Under the pieces are notes generated by a model. It had not been told where the DNA came from and did no database searches. It saw nothing but the letters and a program-made list of their open reading frames with translations. The translations under genes were made by a program, and so were the position numbers. A stretch of DNA of 64,000 nucleotides from positions 1 to 64,000 of the forward strand of contig JASANG010001153.1 in the NCBI GenBank assembly GCA_030248215.1. The letters run 5' to 3'. Below are positions 22,601-36,869 of this stretch, in pieces; positions within the stretch are counted from its first letter, which is position 1; the number at the start of each line of letters is the position of its first letter. This stretch comes from Enoplolaimus lenunculus. Lineage: Eukaryota; Nematoda; Enoplea; Enoplida; Thoracostomopsidae.

Positions 22601-25600
22601 GCTATAACAGCCAAGAGTGAATAATACGCCTTACACAGGCATAGGCAATTTACTACTACATACGTATGCGGTGCGTTTTGTATCACCATGTGCTGCGATA
22701 TAATAAGAACCCGCGTTGTTTATACACGTAAACGCTAAGCATTGTTGTTTGCATTTCAATTTAGGCAGAAGAAACGGAAAATTCCGCTTTGGACAACTGA
22801 AGAAGTAGAAATTGATTATTCTCATTTGGAGTAAATTTTAATAATATTTTGAAAATAATAAAAATATTAGTATAGCTGTAAATGTTTAAGCTTGAACTTT
22901 ATGGAAAAGGTTCATCAGCTTAAAATATGAAATTGTTTCACCAGCAGTTTGCACACATTTAATCTGTATGGCGCTATATTTGTTTTGAAAATATATTTAT
23001 TGTCGTGGTTCATATTTTGGGGGCCATCATACGCTCTCCAGGGTTACGTTTATAGTGCGTTGTCTGTAGAAGTTAAGGTAATACAAAATATCGTGTCCTA
23101 TTTTCTTAACGTGCAATACCTTTTAATTGTTGTATGCAGAAATATTATGTAAGTAGCTTAGATTGAATGTATTTGTGTACGGATATTACCCATATATTGG
23201 TGTTTTTTGTGATTTTGTAGCCCAGACTCTGCGATACTTTGGATTCGATTCGATCCAGATTTGGGTACATTGCGGTCGCTGAAATTGCATCAGCCTGATT
23301 TTCACTGGCAATATCAGTTGCGATATGAACGTGATGTTGTTGCTCAATTGCAGGTGTATACATTTTAATTTATTTTCACGTTTACATTGTATCGTATGTT
23401 TTGTAGCAGTTGAAATATGCTGTACAGTAAATTTTGAACAGGTTCTTTTCTGGAATACCAAGGTAAGCTCAGCTGGCTTCGAATTTGACATCGGTATTTT
23501 CTGTTTCAAATTTAGAAGATAAAGGTAAATTATGGAGATGCTTAATATGTACTGGCGCCAAAGCCATAGATTAGCAAGATATGCATTGCAGTACATACAT
23601 TATACGAAAGCAGTGTTGTAATTTGAAAGCCAACTTGTTTCTGGACAGTAAAAATTGATTTTGTGTTTGAGTGTTATTAGAGACTTGGTGCGTTTTTAAC
23701 AACAATAATTAAAATAGTAATTATAATAACAATATTAATAATAATTTTCTATTATACGTTATGCGACGAACTCTACTAGTTGCAATTACCTGCCGCTGGT
23801 GCAACTAACATCTTTCGTTTTTCATTTTCAGGCTCTGGAGCGTCTTCCAATGTTTCCGTCACACCATTCTGCTAAGATTCTAGCGAAAACTATTGAAAAC
23901 GAACAGATTTTCTATCGAATTCGAACTGGGGCGTGTTATGCATTAGCAGAGGTATTTGTTCTATATTATGTCCATAATGTGCATGGAACAATGTAATATT
24001 GTCAGCTTATCTGATACATAAGTTTGTTAATGCTGGGTTCATGTAAAGTAAGCTCCATTTTTATAACATCAGTGGCGGATCTAGAAATTTTTGACGATGG
24101 AGTGCATGGCGATTTTCGTACGAAATGGTAACGCAAAAGTTTGATTTTGGTTCCTGTTGTTGGCACGGTCTGGGTGAGCCCACCATGGATCAGCCAGTGC
24201 ATAATATTGGATATCTAAAGATTTTTATTTCATTCTGGAGTTCAACACGAATTGTCATTAGTTGCTAATGTTTAGGTTGAAAATAAACTGGTGAAAACGT
24301 TGCCAGCCACTACCGCATTTCAACCGCAACTTCTTGAGTTGTTTTGCAAGTTGTTCGGATCGAAATCCGTACCAAAGATTGTGAAAGCGAATAATTTTAC
24401 AAACCTTCAACACTATCATTTACAGTGTGTAAGTTTGGCCACGGATTATGATGTAGTTTGGCTTAAAACAGAATAAATTCAGGGTTTTGATTGCAGTTGT
24501 TTATTATGTAATCGGACTTTGTGGGCAGATTTTGCTTCAGGATCTTTTTATGGAAATTCCACGGTTTGGCGCACGTAGCATTTTATTTTGAAAAATTTTC
24601 GGGCATCATTTGGCTTTTGCCGTCACAAAAATTTACCATATTCGAGTTTGCTTTGGATTTCATAATCTAGCTTGCGTTTCAATTAGCTTGTATTATATTG
24701 CTTTGATAGTGTTTGTTATTAATATGGTCTTGCCCATGGGGGGACGAGAAACTGCTGGTTTAAAGACTAGGAACCTTAAGCTTGTTTTCGGCGAATGTGC
24801 CTTGTTTAAGTGAATGCTGTCGTTGTTGTTTTTGTTTGTTTGAGGCAGTGCCTATAGCTGCTAGCATGTTGCGTTCTGTGGTTGGCCAGTGTAATCTTGA
24901 AGTGCAGCAGTTTATTCTTGATCTGTTTAAGTATAACGATAATGCTCAGAATAAGGTTAGTTTTTCCTTATTGTTATTGTTGTTATCTGTTCTGGTTAGG
25001 TATTCTTATGAAACAAGCATTCGGTGCAAAAAAGGGAATGCAAAGGGTGCTTACATTATGCAATTTGCAAGAAAGCCTTTGCTCTAAATAAAAGTACGGG
25101 TACAGTCATCAGTGAAGTAAACATGCTTACTAAAGCTACTTGTAAAGTTTACGATTAACCATAGAAGAGTAGAAAGAACGTAGCTATTACAGGAGAACTT
25201 TTAAGTGATTTATGCCATGATATTTTTGTAATAATGGTGATGTATGTATTTTATTATAGTATTCAGATGATTCGTATCGCGCTGCATTGATTAATGCGCT
25301 TACAGCATCAATAACTGAAAATATTGTGAGCAGGTATGGCGTTGAGGGAATGTATTAATCAAATGAGAGTTTGAATGTTGGTCAGAGCTGATACTTTGTG
25401 AAAATATAACTGAGTTAAATGCGATTAACTTGTATTGAAGCTGCGTGTGAGGAAATTAAATATGTCTGTTTTAAGTATTGGCTTTTTCAACTTTTTTATA
25501 TAAACGATTAACGGAGGCATTGCTTGGACGGTGGTCACAAGCGAGATTTCCATTGGTTTTCTGCTGTTTCTCTGATCAAGACTATAATATTGTTTTTCAG

Positions 25601-28600
25601 AACGGCTCCGATTGGTTTTGATGGGATGTATGACGTTACTAAAACGGTTGACGAAGTTATATTCCAGCTAAATCACGAACAGCTAGTGCCATCGTATAAG
25701 AGATGCGTACTTGTCAGGTATGTTCGTCAGTTTTATGATTGTGATTGGTCGTTTATTGGAGACAATCTCTCGGAGACATGATTTGTACTGCTCGCGGCTA
25801 CTGCGACCATTCATAGCTGCGACCGCGGTGGCTTAGTGTTAAGTTTTCAATCGCGTGTGAACGCGGTTACAACCGCAGTTCTGAAACTGCGTCTGTAGAC
25901 GTAACTGGTCGCGAGCAAAAAATTGCACTTGCGTACAAAAAACGAGAAAGAGTTGTGTCCGTGACTGTAATTACATGGTATTTTGTACTTACATAGAATG
26001 TATGGTATACGATAAATGTTGCATTTGCGCTATGTTCTGTCTTCCAGTCATCATCGCAACTCTTGCTATAATGGGTCATTCCTAGACGTTTGATGTATAT
26101 TATCTAAAAAATATTATTTAAAAAAATTGGAGAACACCAACAATTGTATTAAAATAGCGATTGATAGTAAGGCTAATATTTTGTTATAGCTGTCTGAAGG
26201 CGATCAACAAATTTGCAATAGTTGGCATTATGAAACCGAATCCTGAATTTTTCATGACATACGCTAAATCGTGTCATTTTTTGGACGTACGGGTTGCCGC
26301 AATACATTGTATCACGGAACACATAAAACGTAGGTGTTTGTTCACTGTATGCATTCTAAATTTCGAAATTAAAACAGGACTGCTTAGTTTTGTTGTACTG
26401 GATGGTATGCCCATGTTTTCAAAGTGTTTTTGGGGATGTGCCGATTATCGATTATCGCCATCGGCATTGGTAATAATCAGAACTTTTTGTGAGTATCGAC
26501 ATCGTCATCGGCACTGAAAAAAATTGCAGGTTAATTCCACACGTAAGCATGGTTAAGTATAAAACAGGTTGAAATTTTTTGTTAAGTTATGCTTTTATGA
26601 TGATTAACATACTAACAGTGCGTGTAGTGAATTTAGACTATCAGTTTGGCTCGTTTGGAACCTTAGCAGAACTACATAGCTGGCGATGCATGTGTTTGCA
26701 AATACGAATTGGCACGTCTAGTGCCGATGTTATATATGGTAACTGTAATCTGGTTGCTCGGTAGCAGTAACATCGGAGGGCAATGAAGTATCCCATTGAT
26801 TTGACAAAAATGGGACATCCACACTTCTATGGGACGCGAACCATTCATGGCTCTTTACACTGTCTCTATAGACAGTTTGATTATGGATTACCCTGCAAAA
26901 CCACTTCAATCCTGGAATTTTGCTGAAATTGAGACATTGGAAAGAAACGCTACGATTCTTGACCTAGACAGTTTTAGTCTTGGAAGTAGTTTCGTATCAG
27001 AAATTTGTCTTCTGACTCAAATGGTTCCAGGCCATCGTCGCCTGAAGCATGGGTAAAAGGAATACGCAGCGGTCAAACTGTAATAATAAGCACCAATTCA
27101 CATGACCTTTGCAAACACGGTCTTTATACCATCCGCCGCCAGGCAATTGTAGACGGAATAAAGGGTATAAGCCAAACATCGTCCTATCGTCGCTGGTGAC
27201 TACCCACCGCCTATTTCGTACATAGATCTCAGTCTGCCACGCAACACAAGAGAAACGCTATCACAACGAGAATGGGGGTGGTCCAAGCTTCTCAACCGCT
27301 ATATGGCCCATATTGATTCAGTTGTCATACACTGAACTTCTGTCAATCGACGGTCTCGGGCAGCACGAGACTACCCACCTATTCCATTTCCCGTGTAGTG
27401 CAAATCGTAGATTGTTAACCACCTCGAGCTTCCTAGGCATTACAAATCGCGGGCATGTAGCGCAAAAATTACAAATAAATATATTATATAAAGTTTGTCA
27501 GGGCGACCAAAGATTGAACGAAAGTTCGTGATTCGAAAATTTTTCACGCAACGCCCACTACTAAACTGCACCATGTATGTTATATTATTAATTCAAATGT
27601 TTGGCATAAAAAGTGGAAAGCAAACTGCGCAAAACTATAACAGCAACTATTTTCTGCGTAATGAAATTTCAAGAATTGTTTGCCCAAGTTATTTTTTGTT
27701 TTCAACATTATGTCTAGCGAAATGTATAGCACAGCAGTGTTTAAGGAATTCGTTAATTGCGTTATTTTCAGACTTTCAAGATACGCCGTTATTGTTATCG
27801 CTGTTAGATCAGATAGCTACGGATCCAGACCCATCGTTCAGGTAAGTATGTGCAAGTGTTACTTAACTTTATTTTATGTTTGCAAGTGAACATTCTGATT
27901 CGAACGCAAAGTTATGTGTCATGGATACTGAAAATAGTTTGGCTGAAATTTTGATCTTTACATTATTGGGGTTTTCGCAATAAAATGCAACGTAATTTGT
28001 TAGTGCCTATGCCTAACTACGTATATCAGACTTTATTAAAGCGGCCTATGCAATAGAATATATTCATATGGTTTGAACGAATTGGTTGCATATATGCTAA
28101 ACAGTTGGACATTGATTGTGTCAGGTTTCCGCACCTTTTTAATGATTGCAGATACCACATTGTGCTTTGTTTAATACGAAATCCACCGTTCTCAGTGAGC
28201 GATGGAGTGCAAAGCCGATTGAACACGCGTGAAATCGTTGAAACTATGTGGACTTTGATGACGTAAGCGTTCCCATTATAGGTACACAGTACAGCATTAG
28301 TTAATTCTAAATTTTGCCGTGTAACTGTATCGAAAATTAGATTGCTAATCTTAAAACTTTTTGTTAGCCTAGTTGCTGGAGTATAGAGTTTTAGTCCATA
28401 CGTGTTTTACTTTTCTTGAAAATTTCAGTTACTCTCGAGTTACGAAGCTAAAACCGTGCAATTATATAAATTTTTTAAATTTTCCGCCCTCCCTTATCTG
28501 GTTTCCAATTTGCGGAATATATTTAGCCACTTTTTATTCTTGCCTATACTGGTACTATACTCTTGTTCGGTTTAAGCATTTATTATTATTGTTAGTCAGT

Positions 28601-31600
28601 AAAACATATTTTATTTCTACTGTAAATTGCATATGCAATACATTCATCAGATAGCTTTTGGACTATTTTATTTACATTATAAGTATTAAACGAGTAAGAT
28701 TGACGTTTTCTGGTGACGCGTTGCGTGTCAGTTCAGGGACCGGGGGACACTAGGATTGTTGCAATTTTGTGTTGGCCGGAAAAAATTACCGGAAAATATA
28801 GTTTTTTATTTTTTCCATATAAATGGATTTGTCAATTGAATCTTTGCCACGGTATTTAATGTAAAACTCCATCTGCATCTTCGTCGACGGTGGGGCCAAA
28901 GTTAGGGCGCCTAAAATTGAAAACTTGCCTTCACTGTATGATTTAACACACGAATACGTCAAGCTTCAACCTCGTTTTGCTCGCGAGGTTTCGGCAATTG
29001 AGACGCTTTGATGTCAGAGGAAACACAAAAGTGTCTTGGGGTTTAATATATACTTACAAAAGCAAGTGTGGCGAATTTACCTCGCTCCACTCAGGAGTTT
29101 CTGATGTTGTGAACCTCCCCTGATTATTCCACTCCAAACCTAAAATCTATAAAAATTCGAATTTTTAAGGTCCCGAATTCCCCCATTCGACCCAAACTTT
29201 TTGTCGAAGAATTAGACAAATTATATACCATTCGACACAGGATGCGGATCGAAGACGAATATTGTTAAATGTTCTCCAATCAGACGTCTGGCTACGTTGT
29301 TGATGTCAAATAAATAACTAAATTTGGCGCGGAACTATGATCGCTGGTAGCGCACTAAATCAGTTATTTGACAACAACTCGTTAAACAGACTTCTGATGG
29401 CAGTAAATTTAACACCACTCGACTCAGCTTTGCCAATTGCGTCAAATGTAATAGTTTGTCTATCTTTTTGACGAAACTAAATTTTTGGGTAACAAGCTGA
29501 CCTTCTGGATTTAGAAATCAAATTTTGCAAAAATTCAAATTTGAGTGCGGGATAATCAGCGGATGGGGATGGCATCAGAAGCTCAGATATGCAAAAAGTT
29601 TCAAAATCCAAGCATTTCTGGGCAAACGCCGGCTATGGGTGGGATAACTGAAAATACCCGAATTTCGGATGCAGCAGGCCTGTAATGGTACTATGCTGCG
29701 TATGGCATCATACATCTTGTTTTATTTTCTGTTGAGTTGCATTGTTACCGTTGAGCGTACAATGGACTAATAACGCGAAACATTCACTCAGACAAAGAAT
29801 GAATTTTCTCCATTTTTCCGGAAAAAAATTGAAAAAAAATCATTTTTTCTGGTCATAATTTTTTCCCGAAAAACAACCCTGACTCAACGTGTTACGGTGC
29901 GGTTTTGTGAAGCGCGTTCTTAACATAATTACTTCACGGCGAACCGAATCTAGATAAGCCTTTGCGAAATACCATATCTTCAGGTGTGAGAGGTGACAGC
30001 ACCGTTCTATTGACGATATTAAGTCATTAACAATATGGGTTCTTAGGCCGCAGTAAACACAACTGCACCATTAAATTTACGTTCAAGCTTCGTAAAGCGA
30101 CTTCACACTGCAAATTATTATAATGCAGTTTGTTATTGCGGGCCCGTAGCCAGCTCACCTTGCTAGGGGGGCTGAAAATTTTCTTGCTGTGGCATTCAAG
30201 GGTTTTCAATGAGTTACAAGTAAAGGTTGAAAGTTCTCTAGGGGGGCCGAAATTTTTCCAGGGATGATGAGCCCCCCTGCTCCCGTTTGCTACGGGCCCG
30301 TGTCAGTTTTGCCTGGTATACTTACGAGGCATTTTTCAGTATTAAGATGATAATAAATTTGTTTGTACGAGTTACTTATTTTAAATTCGAAATCGACATG
30401 CTGAAGAAATAAACATATTATTTTGAGCGTTGTGCATAAGCACTACTTTACTTTTTCATAGTCATTGCTGGAAATGTTATGAGAATGGCTTCGGGTGGGG
30501 ATAAATTAATTTTACGCAAGTGTTACATTCAACTGACACTGACGTAAGGGCGACGGAGGCTATTCAGAGAGCTCGGTTCGTGTGAAGGTGCATTGTAGTT
30601 GGCCGGTTATATTTTTACCTCCTGGTTTTCCGGGCTTCAGTTTTCTAAGTTTAGTTGAGAAATGAAGTCTAGTCTAAAAGTACATTATGTTGAGTATTGT
30701 TTCAGAAATAAATTTCCGCACGATTGTCGACTAAAGTGCTTGCTGGCGGATTTATACTTTTTGATGTATGGTCGTACAACACCAATATGTTACGGAGAGC
30801 AAATCGATACAAATGAAGTTGAAAAACTTGAAGTAAGCAGGGCTGGTCTGGCAATAAAAAATATCAGCCCTGGCAGTTTTGTATAAATGCAGTATAGTCA
30901 CGGACAGAATTAAGTGCAACCGCGGTCGCGTCGCAAACGCGGTTCCAATCGCGATCGCTCTCCAGACGCAATCGCGATCGCTCGCAACCGCAATTTACGT
31001 GGACGCAAAAACCGCGACTGCGACCGCGGTTTAAACCGCGACTGCGACCGCGGTTCGAACCGCGACTCCGAACGCAATTAAAATCGCGTCTACGATCGCG
31101 TCTCAAACGGCGACTGCGACCGGGTTCAAACCGCAACTGCGACCGCGATTCAAACCGCGACTACGACCGCAATTAAAATCGCGTCTACAATCGCGTCTCA
31201 AACCGCGACTGCGACCGGGGTTCAAACCGCGACTGCGGACACAATTAAAATCGCCCCTACGATTTTGGCAATACGCGCTCAGACAATAAATTTTAGAAAA
31301 ATAACTTTAAATAATATTGCAATTTTTCTTAAATTTTCGAATGAGAAAAATTTTCAATACCGAAAATACGGGAAAATTCCGATGAAAAATACTGGGAACC
31401 GGAATTCCGGTTGCACCCTGCCATTACGTAAATTAATTGGTGAGTAAAGTGGAGCTGCAAAACGTTGTTTCCTCGGGGGACGCAAAGTGTATGTTCGCCC
31501 GCCCGACGCGAATGTTGAGAAGCGCTGAATGGATTTTGAAGAACCTTTATTCTTCAAAAAGCTTATTATCGTGGGTGTTAACCTCGTATTGTGGTTTTCA

Positions 31601-34600
31601 AATTCAAATGCTAATTACTACGTTTACTACAGGCGATGTTTTTTCATCATTAAAAGGCTGTTGGTGACGACCAATTTGCATAAATTATTTATAAAACTTT
31701 AAAAAGGATAGCTGAAAAGTTATTTAATAAGTCATACTTGCAAATATTAGTAAATTCCTATCTATTTAGTGTATTATTCATGGTAATGAAAGCAGCAGCG
31801 CTTACTATGTTATCAACTATGGGTTATTCCAACATTCAAATGTTAAATAGGCTCAGGAGTTTCGCGGCATGTTGAAATTCAAATGTGACCTTTACAGATT
31901 ACTACACGCCGCTAGCTTAGCATATCAGGTGAACTCAATTAGGCTTGGTGTCTTATTAATTCAGGAGTACACCATTTGAAAACGAACACGACCGACTTTG
32001 GGATATAACCGAGCGGCAATACCTGCGAATCGCAAAATTTGGTATAGGGTTATGGCAAATCTTGCGTAAGAAATGTGCGAAACTTTGAGCCTAGTCATTC
32101 TCTGGTTTGTGGTTCGAAAGTTAGAATAGCCGCCGTAGCAGAGGTTGCGCTAGTCGTATTATGCATTGCTCACCAAAAAAATTCATTTTACCACCGAAAA
32201 CAGTATAACGTGGGGTAAACACATATCAGTGTTCAAAATTATCATGCGTTCACCCTACCCTAAAGCAAAAATTGCGCTAACCCTACCCCCTAACACGTGT
32301 CCCAGCCTTACCGTAATACGTGTCACAGTTTCTGTAACAAAATGGCGAACGATGCATTATTTGTTTGCCAAATGAATATGCTTTTAATTCATTTTTAGGC
32401 AGAAATTGTCGTATTGGAGAAAGATGATGGTTTGCAGCTGTCGCCGTTAGATGATAATGACAGAATGGTCAGTTTATCTTAATTTGAAAAAACCTCTTTG
32501 TGCTAGTTTGAGCTGAGAAGTTGCTGGGCAAGGCGTTAGTTAACACGATAGTCGGGCCGAGAGAAGAAATTGATGTTACTTGAATTAACTGCCGATAACA
32601 TCGGTTTCAGACTGGGTGTTTTGTTTCGTAATATGCCATAAAAATATAAATTCAACAACTTACAGAACAGTGAATAGTGTGCAATTTGTGGATAAAAATT
32701 GTACGTATTCTGATTGGTGTGCACAGTTGCAGGGTCGGGTAAGAAATTTTTACATCGGGTATACCCATAGGTTAAAAACATCAAGGCGCGCTGCGTAAAG
32801 AATTTCAAAGCGTGGGTACCAATTTGCGATCATTAACTGAGATAACAAACGACAAGCATATGAGGCTTATCTCTGTATTTTCCCGATGCCATTGTTTTAC
32901 GTATGGAATAATCTTATGGTTTGCTGTAGGCAGGGGCATAGCCGGGAATGGTTTCGGGGGGATGCGGGTTCTAGGAAATAATTTGGAGGGGTGAAAATTA
33001 TGGCGGAGCCACATGGTATTTTTTGATTGCAGGTTCGGCGTAAGAGGGTGATAAATAGTTTCAATTAGCGGCTCAAAAATGGAGCCACTAAATGCATTAT
33101 TCAGCTTGCGTGTGAGGCGGGCGATAACTGAAGGACAATAATATTTTGATTAAATTTCATTACACCAGTCTGGTTTTAGGTTGATCCGATTATTATAGAG
33201 TCTGCCTTATATGACATCCTTTGAATACGATAGCAGGCAAATTGGCGAACGAGAAGCAAATAAGTCACATTTTTAGTGCTGGATTAGACGAACATGAAAT
33301 TTTAGTAAAATTATTACAGACAAAAGGTTGGGCTAAAATTATTAGGGATTTAAGCCGATTAGCCCGCTAACGTTTATGCCGCTACGGTTAAACCTGTGCA
33401 GTACATACATAATATACATTACGTAGTAGGATTCACCGGGGTATGTCATGAATATTGCCAAACGTGAACGTTGATACAATTTTGGGAAGGCCACCTCTGT
33501 GGCTATACCATTGTCCTTAGGTATCAGGTTGGGTACAACCGGAGATCCGTCTGTGAGGCAATTTGATCAGGACACGAGAGAAAAAGGTAGGTATAAGTGG
33601 GTATCGGGTAAGCCAATTTAGCAGCGCATGGCTAGTCAAGAAACTTTTACTCATGGTGCAACCGGATGTCTATCTATTCAATTTAATATCCGGAAAAACG
33701 ATATCCGCCTCCGGTATCCCGGTAAAGACGTACCAGATACCGGATATTCACGCATGTGGTCCCGAATACCATAAAACTGCTTTTGACAAGTCGATGTTTA
33801 ACAACATTTTCCTGCGATAACCCTTCCGGGCAAGCAAAGCTTTGAAAAATTTTACTAACTGAAATATATAATGAAAAATCCAAAGTAACAATTGATATTA
33901 ATTCAACAAGTGTATACTTTTGCTCGACTCAACTACCTTCAACTGTGGTCATATTTACATGCTATATTCGGTGAATATCCGGTTCCGGTATTCAGTTTAT
34001 GCCTGAGCTGTGAACAATTAGAACAAAACATTAAACATGGTTCCTATAGCCGGATTTTCAATTGTGTATACCACCTGTTTCCAGTTAGTAATTGTTCCTA
34101 ATACAGCGGCGGAAGCTTACGGAGCTAAAATTCCAAGTGGTAGCATGATATATTTAATATAGTTAATATGCTAAATTTTTAATTTCACCCATTTTAGTTC
34201 ACATATTATACGACCCGTCATCAGCTGGTTTTGGATGCTACTAATATTTGAGAATATGAGCACTAGACGCGGTATATTTTCTTTTCAAAGGCAACAAGCG
34301 TGCTAAATTTTGATTTTGTTCACCAAACTTTGGCTCACATGTTCCACAACCTGTTATCTAGTGCCGTCAGGGTTAAGCAAAAAAAGATGTCTAAAGCTTG
34401 AGCTTACTCTATTGCAGTCCCGCAGAAAAATGTTCCGCCCCTGATCTTTCTTTACATGGACCGGTGCTATGAACATTTTGATGATATGTGTGCTAGATTC
34501 GTTGTATTTTTTTGCTCATTTCTGTGGACTAAGCGTGGTCGAAATTGCTCGCGACGATGCAGATACTAGAAATCCAGCGCCTACAACGTCAACGCTATGC

Positions 34601-36767
34601 GTAGTTCCATGTGTGTTGCGTCGCTTAACTTCGGCAGCTTTTGATGTTTTCTTGACGTTTGCACTGATTTTTCGTGCATTTCGAACAAAATCAAATACAT
34701 TGTGATGTGAAGTCAGCGTTGTTGGAATGTATTTTGGTGGAAATACGGTTAGCCGTTGTTTGCCTGATGCCTGAGTGATCAACTTCTCAGTTTCGGTGCT
34801 GTCCAGTGTAGCTAGTTTTCTTTGTGTCTTCATAGCCAGTTTGACCGGTTCTGAAACTTGTTCGGGGTTGATTTGCGTTCCGAGGATGCTGTTGCTGCTT
34901 AAATGACCTGTAGAGTGTTGGTTGATACTAGTGCCGAATGTGGTTTCAGTCATTCCGCGTGTTGACAGCCACTGTTTGTGGTAGCGTCGACGTCGTTCAG
35001 CGGCAGATAAATCGCTAGTGGTTCGAAGCGCTGGCGCGATTTGGTTGGCTGTTTGCGTCACTGTGACCAGCGGAGATTCGGTGCAACTTTTGGCGTATTC
35101 TGATTGGCGGTCGATCGAAATTGACGCGGCCGCTGATTGGCAGATTTCGTGGGGAATATAAGGAATAGAGTTTGTGTTTCGATTTACTGGATTTGCTTGG
35201 CTGACAGCGTTTATAGAATTAGGATTTCTGCGTTCTAATTGGCTAATGAGATATGGAACGTCAGGTATGGAATTTGTATGTGGATTTCGTGAATTTGGTT
35301 GGTTGACTGTGGTCTTAATTGAGTTATTTCTGCGTTCTGATTGGCTGATTGAAGGAGGAGCGACAGCAGTTTGATTTGTGCTACAGTGATTCACATTTGA
35401 TTGGTGTATTGCGTTCATAGCTGAAACTTTTCTGTGTTCTGATTGGCCGATTGGATGACGAACGTCAAGGATTAAGTTTGAATTCCGACTTTCTGAATTT
35501 AATTGGTTGAAGGTGGTCGTAGATGGGATGTATCTGTGTTCTATTTGGCTGATCGGATTACGAACGGTTGGAATTGTATTTGTATTACGTTGGATTAACT
35601 CTAATTTGTTAACAGCGTTAGTAGTTGAAATTTTTGTACTATTTGATTTGCTGGTTTTGTTAGACGCGGTAGATCTTTGGCTGACTGGATCAGAAACATA
35701 AGTAATTGCGCCAAAATTTAATTGCTTGTCATCCTGCATAGTTGAAAACTTTTTACGGTCTGCTTGGTTCATTGCGTCGCTAGAATCTGGAGGTAACACA
35801 CTTTGTAAGATGCTTTCTTTTTCAGTTTCGGAGTACTTCTTTTGGATGGACATGTTCATTAATTGGCTGATTTTATTTGAATTGTTCATCAATGTACAAG
35901 TATTTGAAAGGTGTTTGCTTAAATTTGATTGGTTCAGTCTATTGACCGCTATCGTTTGAAGTGTTATTGACTCTGATTGTGTCATAGTCGGAGATATTAC
36001 GTACTGTTTGTTCTTATCTGCACCAGAATTAGCGTAATGCCTGTTCTGATTGTCTTTGACGGAATTCGATTGGCGGAATTCGCCGCATGTTACCTTATTT
36101 GTTCGTAAGTGATCAGCCAATCGTGGACTTGCTATTGTGATGGAATCTGAAGCAAGAAGACTACTATGTCGAGTTCTTGTTTGACTCATTTTATCATTTT
36201 CTATCTTATAGGGCTGTTTGTTTGAAGCATTATGCATAGGGTACGGTTGAAAAATTAGTTGTTCGGATTTGTTTGGTGCCAGCTGAGTTTCAGTGATGCG
36301 ATATGATGAATCCACTGGAAACGTTGGCGACGCATGCATATTAGTAATTGCTGTTTCTCGGAGCAACGGATAGTCGCTGTTGGACACTGAATGTTTAGCT
36401 CCAGTAGAATTTTTGACGCCACATGAATGGTATCCTGTGAAGGTTTCAGTGGGCCCTTGGTCATGCTTAAAATCGGGTCTTAGTACCCACGGGTTTATAT
36501 TTTCGTTCGGTGAATGCTTTGGGCGCGTGGGACAGGTGTTCGCACACCGGTCTCGCGATTCGAGTTCATTTTCAGACATCGGTATCCAAGGGTTGTGGTC
36601 GAAATTAAAATCTGATGGTGTGTTGGAGGTAGGCTTATTGTCATTGGTTCCTGAATGATTATCATTTTGTTCCAGTGATTGGTGAGTAAAATTGGCGTTG
36701 TGATTAGCTTGGTGCTTGATGGAGGGTGTGTAGATGAGTGTGTTTGAAGGGTTTTCTTTAATTTGTA

Positions 36768-36802
<35 letters not shown>

Positions 36803-36816
36803 CGTCGTCGTCGTCG

Positions 36817-36869
<53 letters not shown>

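Noticed and set aside
26330-26333. Alternative donor GTGTTT four bases after the chosen TAF2 exon 23 donor
   Set aside because: It gives phase 2 and breaks the match to exon 24; GTAGGT after base 26329 keeps the frame and the human-like HFQDTP join.
26829-27056. 75-codon frame in TAF2 intron 23
   Set aside because: It is not continuous with TAF2 homology and lies next to a LINE fragment; probably decayed repeat sequence.
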